64,000 nt of DNA from Lysobacteraceae bacterium (lineage in GTDB: Bacteria > Pseudomonadota > Gammaproteobacteria > Nevskiales > Nevskiaceae), in NCBI GenBank assembly GCA_013823855.1, contig PNMW01000035.1, positions 62,001 to 126,000 of the forward strand, written 5' to 3'. Shown here piece by piece: positions 11,036 through 19,443 of the stretch (position 1 is its first letter; each line of letters opens with the position of its first letter). Both the position numbers and the translations under genes were made by a program. The notes beneath the pieces were generated by a model. It had not been told where the DNA came from and did not search any database. It saw nothing but the letters and a program-made list of their open reading frames with translations.

Positions 11036-12120
11036 TGCTTTACGCCCTCGCCAGTCATCTGCAGCCGTACTACAGCGGCTTCAACCTGTTCGGCTACCTG
11101 ACCTTCCGGGCGATCCTCGGCGTGCTGACCGCGCTGATCTTCTGCTTCGTCGCCGGACCGGGGATCATCCGCCGCCTGCAGATTCTCAAGTTCGGCCAGG
11201 TGATCCGCACCGACGGCCCGCAGTCGCATCTGAAGAAGACCGGCACACCGACGATGGGCGGGGCGATGATCCTCGCCGGCATCGCCATCGCCACCCTGCT
11301 GTGGGCCGATCTGTCGAACCGCTTCGTCTGGTTCGCGTTGATCCCGACGCTGGCCTTCGGCGTCGTCGGCTTCTTCGACGACTACCTGAAGATCACCAGG
11401 AAGAACACCAAGGGTCTGGTCGCCCGCAAGAAGTACTTCTGGCTGTCGCTGGCCGGCTTCGGCACCGCGATCGCCATCTGGTACACCGCCAGGACGCCGA
11501 TCGAGACCAGCCTGATCCTGCCGTTCGTCAAGGACGTGACGATCCCGCTCGGCATCTTCTTCATCCCGTGGACCTATCTGGTCATCGTCGGCTCATCGAA
11601 CGCGGTGAACCTGACCGATGGCCTCGATGGCCTGGCGATCATGCCGACGGTACTGGTCGCCTCCGCGCTCGCGATCTTTGCCTATGCCACCGGCAACGTG
11701 AAGATCGCGAGCTACCTCGGCATTCCGTACATCCAGGGGGTCGGCGAACTGGCGGTGTTCTGCACCGCGATCGCCGGTGCCGGCCTCGGCTTCCTGTGGT
11801 TCAACGCCTATCCGGCGCAGGTGTTCATGGGCGACGTCGGCGCGCTGGCGCTCGGTGCCGCGCTCGGCGTGGTCTCGGTGCTGGTCCGCCAGGAAATCGT
11901 GCTGGCGATCATGGGCGGCGTGTTCGTGGCCGAAACGCTGTCGGTGGCGATCCAGGTCAGCTACTTCAAGTGGTCCGGCGGCAAGCGCATCTTCCGGATG
12001 GCGCCGCTGCATCACCACTACGAGCTGAAGGGCTGGCCGGAGCCGAAGATCATCGTCCGCTTCTGGATCATCACGCTGATTCTCGTGCTGATCGGGCTGT
12101 CGACGCTGAAGGTGCGCTGA
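11035..12120 (+). CDS. mraY: Phospho-MurNAc-pentapeptide translocase MraY
   Basis: Integral inner-membrane enzyme forming lipid I from UDP-MurNAc-pentapeptide and undecaprenyl phosphate. 361 residues and about ten membrane segments. Conserved cytoplasmic loops are [10 protein letters not shown], the aspartate-rich [17 protein letters not shown] and the [11 protein letters not shown] motif near the C-terminus. Length equals that of E. coli MraY (360). The stop is followed by an unusual 154-bp stretch before murD, described separately. Confidence 0.97.
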   Translation: MLYALASHLQPYYSGFNLFGYLTFRAILGVLTALIFCFVAGPGIIRRLQILKFGQVIRTDGPQSHLKKTGTPTMGGAMILAGIAIATLLWADLSNRFVWFALIPTLAFGVVGFFDDYLKITRKNTKGLVARKKYFWLSLAGFGTAIAIWYTARTPIETSLILPFVKDVTIPLGIFFIPWTYLVIVGSSNAVNLTDGLDGLAIMPTVLVASALAIFAYATGNVKIASYLGIPYIQGVGELAVFCTAIAGAGLGFLWFNAYPAQVFMGDVGALALGAALGVVSVLVRQEIVLAIMGGVFVAETLSVAIQVSYFKWSGGKRIFRMAPLHHHYELKGWPEPKIIVRFWIITLILVLIGLSTLKVR

Positions 12121-12275
12121 TGACACGGTTCCGCGAAGCGTGGGGTTCATCGCATGCGACGAACGCCGACGGCCATCGGCCGGCGGCTGGGCTGCCGATT
12201 CGGCAGCGGGAATCAGCGCAACGCGTCGACAGCGCGATCCTTGCCGGCTGTTCGACCCGCCAGGAGGCGCGCTGA
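12120..12275 (+). other. Palindrome-bearing spacer with 51-codon coupling frame
   Basis: Between mraY and murD, where neighbouring junctions are simple overlaps, lie 154 extra bases. They form an open frame of 51 codons ([11 protein letters not shown]... TRQEAR). Its ATG overlaps the mraY stop (TGATG at 12118-12122) and its stop overlaps the murD ATG (TGATG at 12273-12277). The nine bases GCGCTGATG occur at both edges (12114-12122 and 12269-12277), as if the junction had been duplicated. Inside are an inverted repeat GCTGCCGA-T-TCGGCAGC at 12191-12207 and CGGCC-ATC-GGCCG at about 12170. CAGGAGG at 12261-12267 is a good ribosome site for murD. The peptide resembles nothing I know, and the frame may serve only to carry ribosomes to murD. 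Confidence 0.5.
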
Positions 12276-13714
12276 TGGCTCGCTACGCCGGTCAGTCCAT
12301 CCTCGTCGTCGGCCTCGGCAAGAGCGGCGCATCGACCGCGCGCTACCTGTCGCGCGAAGGTGCGCGGATGGTGCTGACCGACTCCCGCGCCGCCCCCGGC
12401 GAGCTTGACGCGCTGCGGGCGTTGCCCGGTGTCGAGGCGATCCATGTCGGCGCCTTTGCGGCACCGGCGCCGCTGTCGCAGTTCGCGTTCGCGGTGATCT
12501 CGCCCGGCGTGCCGCTCGATGATCCGTTCATCGTCGGCCTGCGTGCCGCGAAGCTGGAACTGATCGGCGATATCGAACTGTTCGCCCGCGCGGTCGGCGA
12601 CACGCCGGTGATCGGCATCACCGGTTCCAACGGCAAGAGCACGGTCACCGAACTGGTCGGCCTGATGGCCCGCGAAGCCGGCGTGCGCGCCGGGGTCGGC
12701 GGCAATCTCGGCACGCCGGCGCTGGATCTGCTCGACGAAGCCAACCAGCTGTACGTGCTGGAACTGTCGAGCTTCCAGCTGGAAACCACCGAAACCCTGA
12801 AGCTGGTCGCGGCGACGGTGCTGAACATCTCGCCGGACCATCTCGACCGCCACGGCTCGATCGAGCGCTATACCGCTGCCAAGGCGCGGATCTATGCCCA
12901 CGCCCAGACCGCCGTGGTCAACCGCGACGACCGCTCGACGCACACCGGCGCGCACACCGCGCGGCGGGTGGTCAGCTTCGGGCCGGATGCGCCGGCCAAG
13001 GGTCATTACGGGTTGATCGTTGGCGATGGCCTTGAATGGCCATCGTCGACGATCAACGACCGGCCAGGGATGGCCGGTCAGGGGTCAGATGAGGGCGCGC
13101 AGTCGCGCCAGGGACGGCAGGGAACGGCCGATCTTTGGGCGGCGCGCGGCGAGACGCCGCTGTTCCCGATTGCCAGCCTGAAGATCGAAGGCCTGCACAA
13201 CGCCGCCAACGCGCTGGCCGCGTTCGCGCTGGCCGAGGCCGCCGGGCTGAACGAAGCCGGCATGTTCGCAGCACTTTTCAGCTTTCCGGGTCTGGCGCAC
13301 CGCTGCGAATGGGTGGCCGACCTCGATGGCGTGTCGTGGATCAACGATTCCAAGGGCACCAATGTCGGCGCGACCCTGGCCGCGTTGCAGGGCCTGCAGG
13401 GGCCGCTGGTCTGGATCGGCGGCGGCCAGGGCAAGGGCCAGGATTTCTCCGCACTGCGTGCGCCGCTCAAGGACAAGGCACGCATCGCGATCCTGTTCGG
13501 CCAGGACGCCGCAGCGATCGAGCGCGATCTGGCCGGGCAGGTCGCGGTGCAGCGCGTCGACGATCTGGCGGCGGCGGTGCTGGCGGCGCGGGCCGCTGCC
13601 CGGCACGGCGACCGCGTGCTGCTGTCGCCGGCCTGCGCCAGCCTCGACCAGTTCAGGAACTACGAACAGCGCGGCGCGGTGTTCCGCGCCCGCGTGCTGG
13701 AGCTGAAGGCTTGA
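12275..13714 (+). CDS. murD: UDP-MurNAc-L-Ala:D-Glu ligase MurD, with insertion
   Basis: Adds D-glutamate to UDP-MurNAc-L-Ala. Motifs: N-terminal dinucleotide-like VVGLGKSGAS, ATP loop GITGSNGKSTVTEL, ELSSFQLETT, NISPDHLDRHGS, HNAANALAAFALA and LSPACASLDQF. The product is 479 residues against the usual 440-450. The excess is a non-conserved stretch at about residues 247-288 (GDGLEWPSSTIND through AARGETP) between NRDD...SFGPDAP and PIASLKIEG. Its DNA (13012-13109) is three consecutive perfect or near-perfect hairpins, so a palindromic element seems to have inserted in frame into a surface loop of the central domain. All catalytic motifs are intact. CAGGAGG 7 nt upstream supports the start. 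Confidence 0.95.
   Translation: MARYAGQSILVVGLGKSGASTARYLSREGARMVLTDSRAAPGELDALRALPGVEAIHVGAFAAPAPLSQFAFAVISPGVPLDDPFIVGLRAAKLELIGDIELFARAVGDTPVIGITGSNGKSTVTELVGLMAREAGVRAGVGGNLGTPALDLLDEANQLYVLELSSFQLETTETLKLVAATVLNISPDHLDRHGSIERYTAAKARIYAHAQTAVVNRDDRSTHTGAHTARRVVSFGPDAPAKGHYGLIVGDGLEWPSSTINDRPGMAGQGSDEGAQSRQGRQGTADLWAARGETPLFPIASLKIEGLHNAANALAAFALAEAAGLNEAGMFAALFSFPGLAHRCEWVADLDGVSWINDSKGTNVGATLAALQGLQGPLVWIGGGQGKGQDFSALRAPLKDKARIAILFGQDAAAIERDLAGQVAVQRVDDLAAAVLAARAAARHGDRVLLSPACASLDQFRNYEQRGAVFRARVLELKA
13012..13109 (+). repeat. Palindromic insertion inside murD (three hairpins)
   Basis: Three stems follow without gaps or nearly so. At 13012-13057 a stem of up to 20 pairs (two of them G-U in RNA) closes on the loop TTGAAT. 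At 13058-13079 GACCGGCCA pairs with TGGCCGGTC around GGGA. At 13094-13109 GGCGCG pairs with CGCGCC around CAGT. The segment is translated in frame within MurD and corresponds to residues that other MurD proteins lack. Confidence 0.65.
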
Positions 13715-14994
13715 GTGCCCAGGCCAGTCTGCCGTTCGGCCTGTCGCCGGCCCGTTACGGGCTGGATACGGGTTTCTGCCTCGCCGTGGCGATCCTGATC
13801 GCCTGGGGGCTGGTGATGGTCGCCTCGGCCTCGGTCGCGGTGTCCGAACGCATGGCCGGCGCATCGACCCTGTACTACTTCAACCGCCAGCTGATGTTCA
13901 TGGCGATGGGGCTGGGTGCCGCGACCCTGGTGTTCGCGGTGCCGATGAAGTCCTGGGAAAGCACCGGACCGCTGCTGCTGATGCTGGCGCTGGTGCTGCT
14001 GGTGCTGGTGCTGATTCCGGGCGTCGGCGTGATCCGCAACGGCGCGCGGCGCTGGATTCCGATCGGCCCGTTCCTGCTGCAAGTCTCCGAGCCGGCGCGG
14101 CTGGCGGTGATCGTCTATCTGGCCGGTTACATCGTCCGCCGTCAGGTGCCGCTACGGACCACCACCAAGGGCCTGTTCGCGCCGTTCATTCCGCTGGCGA
14201 TCGTCGGCGTGCTGCTGATCGGCGAGCGCGACTTCGGCGCCACCGCGATCCTGATGGGCGTGGCGCTGCTGATGCTGTTCATCGGCGGTGCGCGGCTGCG
14301 CGACATGGCGGTGATCGGCGCATCGGTTGGCGCGGTGCTGGTGCTGCTGGTGGCCATCGCGCCGTACCGGGTCAAGCGGGTGATCGGCTTCCTGAATCCG
14401 GAACTCGATCCGCGTGGCGACAACTTCCAGCTGGTGCAGTCGCTGATCGCGGTGGCCCGCGGCGAATGGAGCGGCGTCGGCTTGGGCAACAGCCTGCAGA
14501 AACTGCTCTACCTGCCGGAAATGCATACCGACTTCATCTTCGCGATCCTCGCCGAGGAGTTCGGCCTGTTCGGCGTGCTGGTGCTGATCGGTCTGTTCGC
14601 GACGGTGGTCTGGCGCGGCTTCGCGATCGGCCGGGTGGCCGAGGCGATGAACTGCCGGTTCAGCGCCTATCTCTGCTACGGCCTGTCCGGCTGGTTCGGC
14701 CTGCAGTCGCTGATCAACATGGCGGTCAACATGGGCGCCTTGCCGACCAAGGGCCTGACCCTGCCGTTCATCAGCTACGGCGGCTCGTCCTTGATCACCG
14801 TCTGCGTGATGGCGGCGCTGATCTTGAGAGTCGACTACGAGAACCGCTACCTGCAGGCTGGCCATCCGGGCATCGGCGGCCGAATCGGCGCGCCCGATGC
14901 ACTGGCCCGTCGCGCTGGCGGCTCGACCGCCAACCGTGCGGATGCCGGCAACAAGCTGTTCACGTTCTTCCGTCGTCGCGGAGGCCGCTCGTGA
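13711..14994 (+). CDS. ftsW: Septal peptidoglycan glycosyltransferase FtsW
   Basis: SEDS-family polymerase that works with FtsI at the septum. 427 residues, about ten membrane segments, with the family signatures GARRWIPIGPFLLQVSEPARLAV, GERDFGATAIL, RGDNFQLVQSLIAVARGEWSGVGLGNS, LPEMHTDFIFA and LPFISYGGSS. The most likely start is TTG at 13711, which overlaps the murD stop as TTGA and mimics the ATGA couplings elsewhere. The first in-frame ATG is over 30 codons later, inside the first membrane segment. The stop overlaps GTG 14991, the first codon of a duplicated murG start. Confidence 0.95.
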   Translation: MSAQASLPFGLSPARYGLDTGFCLAVAILIAWGLVMVASASVAVSERMAGASTLYYFNRQLMFMAMGLGAATLVFAVPMKSWESTGPLLLMLALVLLVLVLIPGVGVIRNGARRWIPIGPFLLQVSEPARLAVIVYLAGYIVRRQVPLRTTTKGLFAPFIPLAIVGVLLIGERDFGATAILMGVALLMLFIGGARLRDMAVIGASVGAVLVLLVAIAPYRVKRVIGFLNPELDPRGDNFQLVQSLIAVARGEWSGVGLGNSLQKLLYLPEMHTDFIFAILAEEFGLFGVLVLIGLFATVVWRGFAIGRVAEAMNCRFSAYLCYGLSGWFGLQSLINMAVNMGALPTKGLTLPFISYGGSSLITVCVMAALILRVDYENRYLQAGHPGIGGRIGAPDALARRAGGSTANRADAGNKLFTFFRRRGGRS

Positions 14995-15116
14995 AGATCA
15001 TGATCGCGGCCGGCGGGTGGAGGACGATCGCTTGCGAGCACGGCTCGCGATCGTCCGGAACGCCGGGCGGCTTGCCGCCTGGCCGGGTGACGCCGGCGCA
15101 CGAGGTCCGGCCATGA
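14991..15116 (+). other. Duplicated murG start, 41-codon coupling frame
   Basis: The first 25 bases of murG after its initial base occur twice, exactly, at 14992-15016 and 15114-15138. The upstream copy begins GTG overlapping the ftsW stop (GTGA), which is what an ancestral murG start would look like. From it runs a 41-codon frame ([12 protein letters not shown]... HEVRP) whose stop overlaps the ATG of the real murG (ATGA at 15113-15116). Between the copies are 97 bases with a strong hairpin at 15022-15056. An insertion with target duplication, or a tandem duplication with added palindrome, would explain it. The peptide itself keeps only the first glycine-rich residues of MurG and is unlikely to be functional. 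Confidence 0.6.
15022..15056 (+). repeat. Palindromic element, ftsW-murG copy
   Basis: GGACGATCGC (15022-15031) pairs perfectly with GCGATCGTCC (15047-15056). Inside, GAGC and GCTC pair around ACG after a TTGC bulge. The core CGCTTGCGAGCACGGCT matches the core of the ftsQ element at 20170-20206 apart from one complementary base pair, one substitution and different outer stems. A second small stem (GGCGG-CTTG-CCGCC) lies at about 15067-15080. Confidence 0.6.
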
Positions 15117-16177
15117 AGATCATGATCGCGGCCGGCGGAACCGGTGGACACGTCTATCCTGCACTTGCCGTCGCCAAGGTACTGATGCGCCGCGGCCACG
15201 ACGTGGTGTGGATGGGCACGCCGGACAGCTTCGAAGCTCGTGTCGTGCCGCCACATGGCATTCCGTTCGAACGGGTGCGGATCTCCGGCGTCCGCGGCAA
15301 GGGCCTGCTGACCCTGCTCAAGGCGCCGCTGCGGGTGCTGAGCGCCGTGCTGGATGCACTCGCCGTGCTGCGCCGCCAGAACCCGGCGCTGGTGCTCGGC
15401 ATGGGTGGCTTCGCGGCCGGTCCGGGCGGACTCGCCGCACGGCTGAGCGGCCGGCCGCTGCTGATCCACGAACAGAACGCCGCTCCCGGCATGACCAACC
15501 GCCTGCTGGCGCGGATCGCCACCCGCGTGCTCGAAGCCTTCCCGGGCACCTTTGCCGGCGCCACGACGGTCGGCAACCCGGTGCGGGCGGGCTTCCTCGA
15601 ACTCGCCGCACCCGCGCAGCGGCTGGCCGCGCATGGTGCGACGCCGCGGGTGCTGGTGCTCGGTGGCAGCCAGGGTGCGCGGGCGCTGAATCAGGTGGTG
15701 CCTGCGGCGCTGGCGTTGATGCCGATCGAGCAACGCCCGCAGGTGCGTCATCAGGCCGGCCGCACGCTCGACGTCGCCCAGGCGGCGTACGCACAGGCTG
15801 GCGCCCAGGCCGAACTGCTGGCCTTCATCGACGACATGCCCGCCGCCTACGACTGGGCCGATCTGGTGGTCTGCCGCTCGGGCGCCTCGACGGTCGCCGA
15901 ACTGGCGGCTGCCGGTTGCGCGGCACTGCTGGTGCCGTTCCCGGCGGCGGTCGACGACCACCAGACCAGGAACGGCGAGTTCCTGGTCAAGGCCGGTGCG
16001 GCGATCCTGATCGCCGAAGCGGAACTGACGCCGCAGCGCCTCGCCGAGGTGCTCGCCGACCTGCTGCCGCGCCGCGCACAGCTGTCGATGATGGCCACCG
16101 CCGCCCGCGCCGCCGCCTGGATCGCGGCCGACGAGCGCATTGCCGATCTGTGCCTCGAAGTGGGGGATGCCCGATGA
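15113..16177 (+). CDS. murG: UDP-GlcNAc:lipid I N-acetylglucosaminyltransferase MurG
   Basis: Peripheral inner-membrane GT28 enzyme making lipid II from lipid I. 354 residues. N-terminal glycine loop [25 protein letters not shown]-type loop as [26 protein letters not shown], second-domain loop [11 protein letters not shown] and donor-binding [15 protein letters not shown], all intact. The ATG at 15113 overlaps the 41-codon upstream frame (ATGA), and an exact copy of the gene's first 25 bases lies 122 bp upstream. The stop overlaps murC (ATGA). Confidence 0.96.
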   Translation: MKIMIAAGGTGGHVYPALAVAKVLMRRGHDVVWMGTPDSFEARVVPPHGIPFERVRISGVRGKGLLTLLKAPLRVLSAVLDALAVLRRQNPALVLGMGGFAAGPGGLAARLSGRPLLIHEQNAAPGMTNRLLARIATRVLEAFPGTFAGATTVGNPVRAGFLELAAPAQRLAAHGATPRVLVLGGSQGARALNQVVPAALALMPIEQRPQVRHQAGRTLDVAQAAYAQAGAQAELLAFIDDMPAAYDWADLVVCRSGASTVAELAAAGCAALLVPFPAAVDDHQTRNGEFLVKAGAAILIAEAELTPQRLAEVLADLLPRRAQLSMMATAARAAAWIAADERIADLCLEVGDAR

Positions 16178-17589
16178 CCACGCTCGGAACCCAGCCGATG
16201 CGGCGCATCCGGCGCATCCACCTGCTCGGCATCGGCGGCTCCGGCATGGCCGGCATCGCCGAGGTGCTGATCAATCTCGGCTATCAGGTGTCCGGTTCGG
16301 ACCTGAAGGAATCGGCGGCGACCCGGCGGCTGATCGCCCTCGGTGCGGTGATCGCCTACGGCCACGATGCGAGCCGCGTCGCCGATGTCGACGTCGTGGT
16401 GATCTCCACCGCGATCAAGGCCGACAACCCGGAGCTGGCGGCGGCGCGCGCGGTGCGGATTCCGGTAGTCCGCCGCGCCGAGATGCTCGCCGAGCTGATG
16501 CGCTTCCGCTACGGCGTTGCCGTCGCCGGCACCCATGGCAAGACCACGACGACCAGTCTGGTCGCCAGCGTGCTCGCCGAAGGCGGCCTCGATCCGACCT
16601 ACGTGATCGGCGGCAAGCTCAAGAGTGCCGGCACCAACGCCAAGCTCGGCAGCGGCACCTATCTGGTCGCCGAAGCCGACGAGAGCGATGCCAGCTTCCT
16701 GCATCTGAACCCGATGATCGCGATCGTCACCAACATCGACGCCGATCATCTGGAAACCTACGGCGGCGACTTCCGCCGCCTGCGCGCGACTTTCATCGAG
16801 TTCCTGCAACGCCTGCCGTTCTACGGGCTGGCGGTGATGTGCGTCGACGATGCCGAAGTGCGCGGCGTGTGCGATGAGATCGGTCGCCCGGTGCTGAGCT
16901 ACGGCATCGACGAAGCAGCCGACCTGCGCGCCACCGACATCCGCTTCGAGGCCAACGGCGCGCACTTCAAGGTGCTGCTCGCCGATGGCACGGTCGAGCC
17001 GATGCACGTCAACCTGCCGGGCCGTCACAACGTGCTGAACGCGCTGGCCGCGATCGCGGTGGCGCGCGAACTCGGCGTGTCGTTCGATGCGATGCGCCGC
17101 GCGCTGTCGGAATTCCAGGGCGTCGGCCGGCGCTGCGAATCACATGGTGACTGGCAGGTCGGTGGCGCCACCGTACGCATCGTCGACGACTACGGCCACC
17201 ACCCGCGCGAGCTGAAGGTGACCTTCGACGCGATCCGCGGCGCCTATCCGGGCCGTCGTCTGGTGGTCGCCTTCCAGCCGCATCGCTACAGCCGTACCCG
17301 CGATCTGTTCGACGACTTCTGCGCGGTGTTGAGTGAAACCGACGCGCTGCTGCTGACCGAGGTCTACGCCGCCGGCGAAGCCGCGCTGCCCGATGCCGAT
17401 GGCCGGGCGCTGGCGCGTGGCATCCGCGCCCGCGGCAAGGTCGAGCCGGTGTTCGTCAAGACCGTCGCCGAAGCGCCGGAGGCGCTGGCGACGATGGTGC
17501 GCGATGGCGATGTGGTGCTGACCGTCGGCGCCGGTGACATCGGCGGACTTGCCGGACTGCTGTCGAGCCAGTGGGAGGCGGCCTCGTGA
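16174..17589 (+). CDS. murC: UDP-MurNAc:L-Ala ligase MurC
   Basis: First Mur ligase, adding L-alanine to UDP-MurNAc. 471 residues: N-terminal [26 protein letters not shown] loop [63 protein letters not shown] and [12 protein letters not shown]. Length is close to the family norm of 460-490. Overlaps murG by 4 bp and abuts murB with an overlapping stop/start (TGATG or GTGA). Confidence 0.97.
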   Translation: MTTLGTQPMRRIRRIHLLGIGGSGMAGIAEVLINLGYQVSGSDLKESAATRRLIALGAVIAYGHDASRVADVDVVVISTAIKADNPELAAARAVRIPVVRRAEMLAELMRFRYGVAVAGTHGKTTTTSLVASVLAEGGLDPTYVIGGKLKSAGTNAKLGSGTYLVAEADESDASFLHLNPMIAIVTNIDADHLETYGGDFRRLRATFIEFLQRLPFYGLAVMCVDDAEVRGVCDEIGRPVLSYGIDEAADLRATDIRFEANGAHFKVLLADGTVEPMHVNLPGRHNVLNALAAIAVARELGVSFDAMRRALSEFQGVGRRCESHGDWQVGGATVRIVDDYGHHPRELKVTFDAIRGAYPGRRLVVAFQPHRYSRTRDLFDDFCAVLSETDALLLTEVYAAGEAALPDADGRALARGIRARGKVEPVFVKTVAEAPEALATMVRDGDVVLTVGAGDIGGLAGLLSSQWEAAS

Positions 17590-18494
17590 TGCGCGAGCCG
17601 AACCCGATCAGCATTCGCGGCGTCGTCCGTACCGGCGAGCCGCTGTCGCGCCATACCAGCTGGCGAGTCGGCGGTCCGGCCGATCGCTACTTCGAGCCGG
17701 CCGATCGCGACGACCTGATCGCCTTCGTCCACCAGTTGCCGGCTGGCGAGCCGGTGCTGTGGCTGGGCCTCGGCTCGAATCTGCTGGTCCGCGACGGTGG
17801 CTTCCGCGGCACGGTGATCGCCCTGCATGGCGCGCTCGATGCGCTGCGCATCGAGGCCGCCGATCGTCTGTATGCCGAGGCCGGCCTGCACTGCGCGCGG
17901 CTGGCCAAGTTCGCCGAGCGCCATCAGCTGGCCGGGCTCGGCTACATGGCCGGCATTCCCGGCACCGTCGGTGGCGCGCTGGCGATGAACGCCGGTGCCT
18001 GGGGCGGCGAGACCTGGCCGACGGTCGCCGAAGTCGAAGTGCTGAGGCGCGACGGATCGACGGCCTGGCTGTCGCCATCCAGGTTCGCGACCGGCTACCG
18101 CAGCGTGGTGCCGCCGGCCGACGTGCTCGGCTATCTGGCGGCGCGCTTCACGGTCCGCGCCGATGCCGATGGCCGCTACGCCGCCGCGACCCGCGATTCG
18201 CTGGCCCAGCGCAAGGCGACCCAGCCGGTCGGCCGCCCAAGCGCCGGCAGCACCTTCCGCAATCCGCCCGGCGATCACGCCGCGCGGCTGATCGAGTCCT
18301 GCGGCCTGAAGAACCACCGCATCGGTGGCGCCCACGTGTCGCGGCAGCACGCCAATTTCATCCTGACCGAGGACGGCGCAACGGCCGCCGACGTCGAAAC
18401 CCTGATCGAGCACATCCGCCACGTCGTGAAGCAGCAGACCGGAGTCGATTTGCATCCTGAAGTGAAGATGGTCGGGGAGAAGGCCGATGCGTAA
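17589..18494 (+). CDS. murB: UDP-N-acetylenolpyruvoylglucosamine reductase MurB
   Basis: FAD/NADPH enzyme reducing the enolpyruvyl ether to UDP-MurNAc. 301 residues of the shorter type II form: HTSWRVGGPADRY (FAD binding), LGLGSNLLVRDGGF, GYMAGIPGTVGGALAMNAGAWGGE, YRSV, and the late AGSTFRNPPGDHAARLIESCGLK containing the catalytic Ser, then SRQHANFI. GGAGG at 17574-17578 precedes both possible starts, GTG 17586 and ATG 17589, and I chose the ATG. The 3' end overlaps ddl by 8 bp. Confidence 0.95.
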   Translation: MREPNPISIRGVVRTGEPLSRHTSWRVGGPADRYFEPADRDDLIAFVHQLPAGEPVLWLGLGSNLLVRDGGFRGTVIALHGALDALRIEAADRLYAEAGLHCARLAKFAERHQLAGLGYMAGIPGTVGGALAMNAGAWGGETWPTVAEVEVLRRDGSTAWLSPSRFATGYRSVVPPADVLGYLAARFTVRADADGRYAAATRDSLAQRKATQPVGRPSAGSTFRNPPGDHAARLIESCGLKNHRIGGAHVSRQHANFILTEDGATAADVETLIEHIRHVVKQQTGVDLHPEVKMVGEKADA

Positions 18495-19443
18495 ACGCAC
18501 CCGCAATCCCAAGGACTTCGGCAAGGTCGGCGTGCTGATGGGCGGCTGGTCCGCTGAGCGCCAGGTGTCGCTGTGGAGCGGCGAGGGCGTGGTCGCGGCA
18601 CTCCAGCGGCTCGGCATCGACGTGGTCGCCATCGACGCCGACCGCGAGGCGATCCTGAACCTGCCGGAACGGGGCCTCGATCGCGTGTTCAGCGTGCTGC
18701 ACGGCACGGGTGGGGAAGACGGCACGGTGCAGGCGATCCTCGACCTGCACGGCATCCCGTATCCCGGCTGCGGCGTGCTGGCTTCGGCACTGGCGATGGA
18801 CAAGCTGCGCACCAAGCGGATCTGGAAAGGCGAGCGCCTGCCGACGCCGGACTGGCGGATTCTCGACAGCGTGGCCGACGCCCACGGCGCCGCCGACCTG
18901 TTCGGCTACCCGTTCATCATCAAGCCGGCGGCCGATGGTTCGAGCGTCGGCGTGTCGAAGGTCAAGCGCCGCGACCAGATCGATGCCGCCTATGCGCTGG
19001 CGCGCGGCGACAGCGGCCGGGTGGTGATGGCGGAAACCTTCGTCGCCGGTGGCGAATACACCTGCGCGATCGTCGACGGCCAGCCGCTGCCGGTGATCCG
19101 CATCGTGCCGGACGGCGAGTTCTACGACTTCCACGCCAAGTACATCTCCAACGACACCCGCTACATCTGCCCGACCGATCTGGTGCCGACGCACGAGCAG
19201 GAATTGCAGGCGATCTGCGTGCGCGCCTTCGACGCCATCGGCGGCCGGGGCTGGGGCCGCGTCGATTTCATGATGGATGCCGAAGGCCGGCCGTGGCTGC
19301 TGGAAGTGAACACCCTGCCGGGCATGACCTCGCACAGCCTGGTGCCGATGGCCGCGCGCGCGGTCGGCATGGATTACGACGCGCTGTGCTGGGCCATTCT
19401 CGAAACCACACTCGAAAACGGGCTGGAGGCGAATCGGACATGA
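18487..19443 (+). CDS. ddlB: D-alanine-D-alanine ligase
   Basis: ATP-grasp enzyme that makes the D-Ala-D-Ala dipeptide used by MurF. 318 residues: VGVLMGGWSAERQVSLWSG, FSVLHGTGGEDGTVQ, MDKLRTK, FIIKPAADGSSVGVSKV, AETFVAGGEYTCAI and the C-terminal LEVNTLPGMTSHSLVPMAA with metal and substrate ligands. Downstream coupling to ftsQ is by ATGA overlap. Confidence 0.96.
   Translation: MRKRTRNPKDFGKVGVLMGGWSAERQVSLWSGEGVVAALQRLGIDVVAIDADREAILNLPERGLDRVFSVLHGTGGEDGTVQAILDLHGIPYPGCGVLASALAMDKLRTKRIWKGERLPTPDWRILDSVADAHGAADLFGYPFIIKPAADGSSVGVSKVKRRDQIDAAYALARGDSGRVVMAETFVAGGEYTCAIVDGQPLPVIRIVPDGEFYDFHAKYISNDTRYICPTDLVPTHEQELQAICVRAFDAIGGRGWGRVDFMMDAEGRPWLLEVNTLPGMTSHSLVPMAARAVGMDYDALCWAILETTLENGLEANRT

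Noticed and set aside
13720-13820. Later ATG as the ftsW start
   Set aside because: It would begin inside the first membrane segment and lose conserved sequence; TTG 13711 with TTGA overlap is better.
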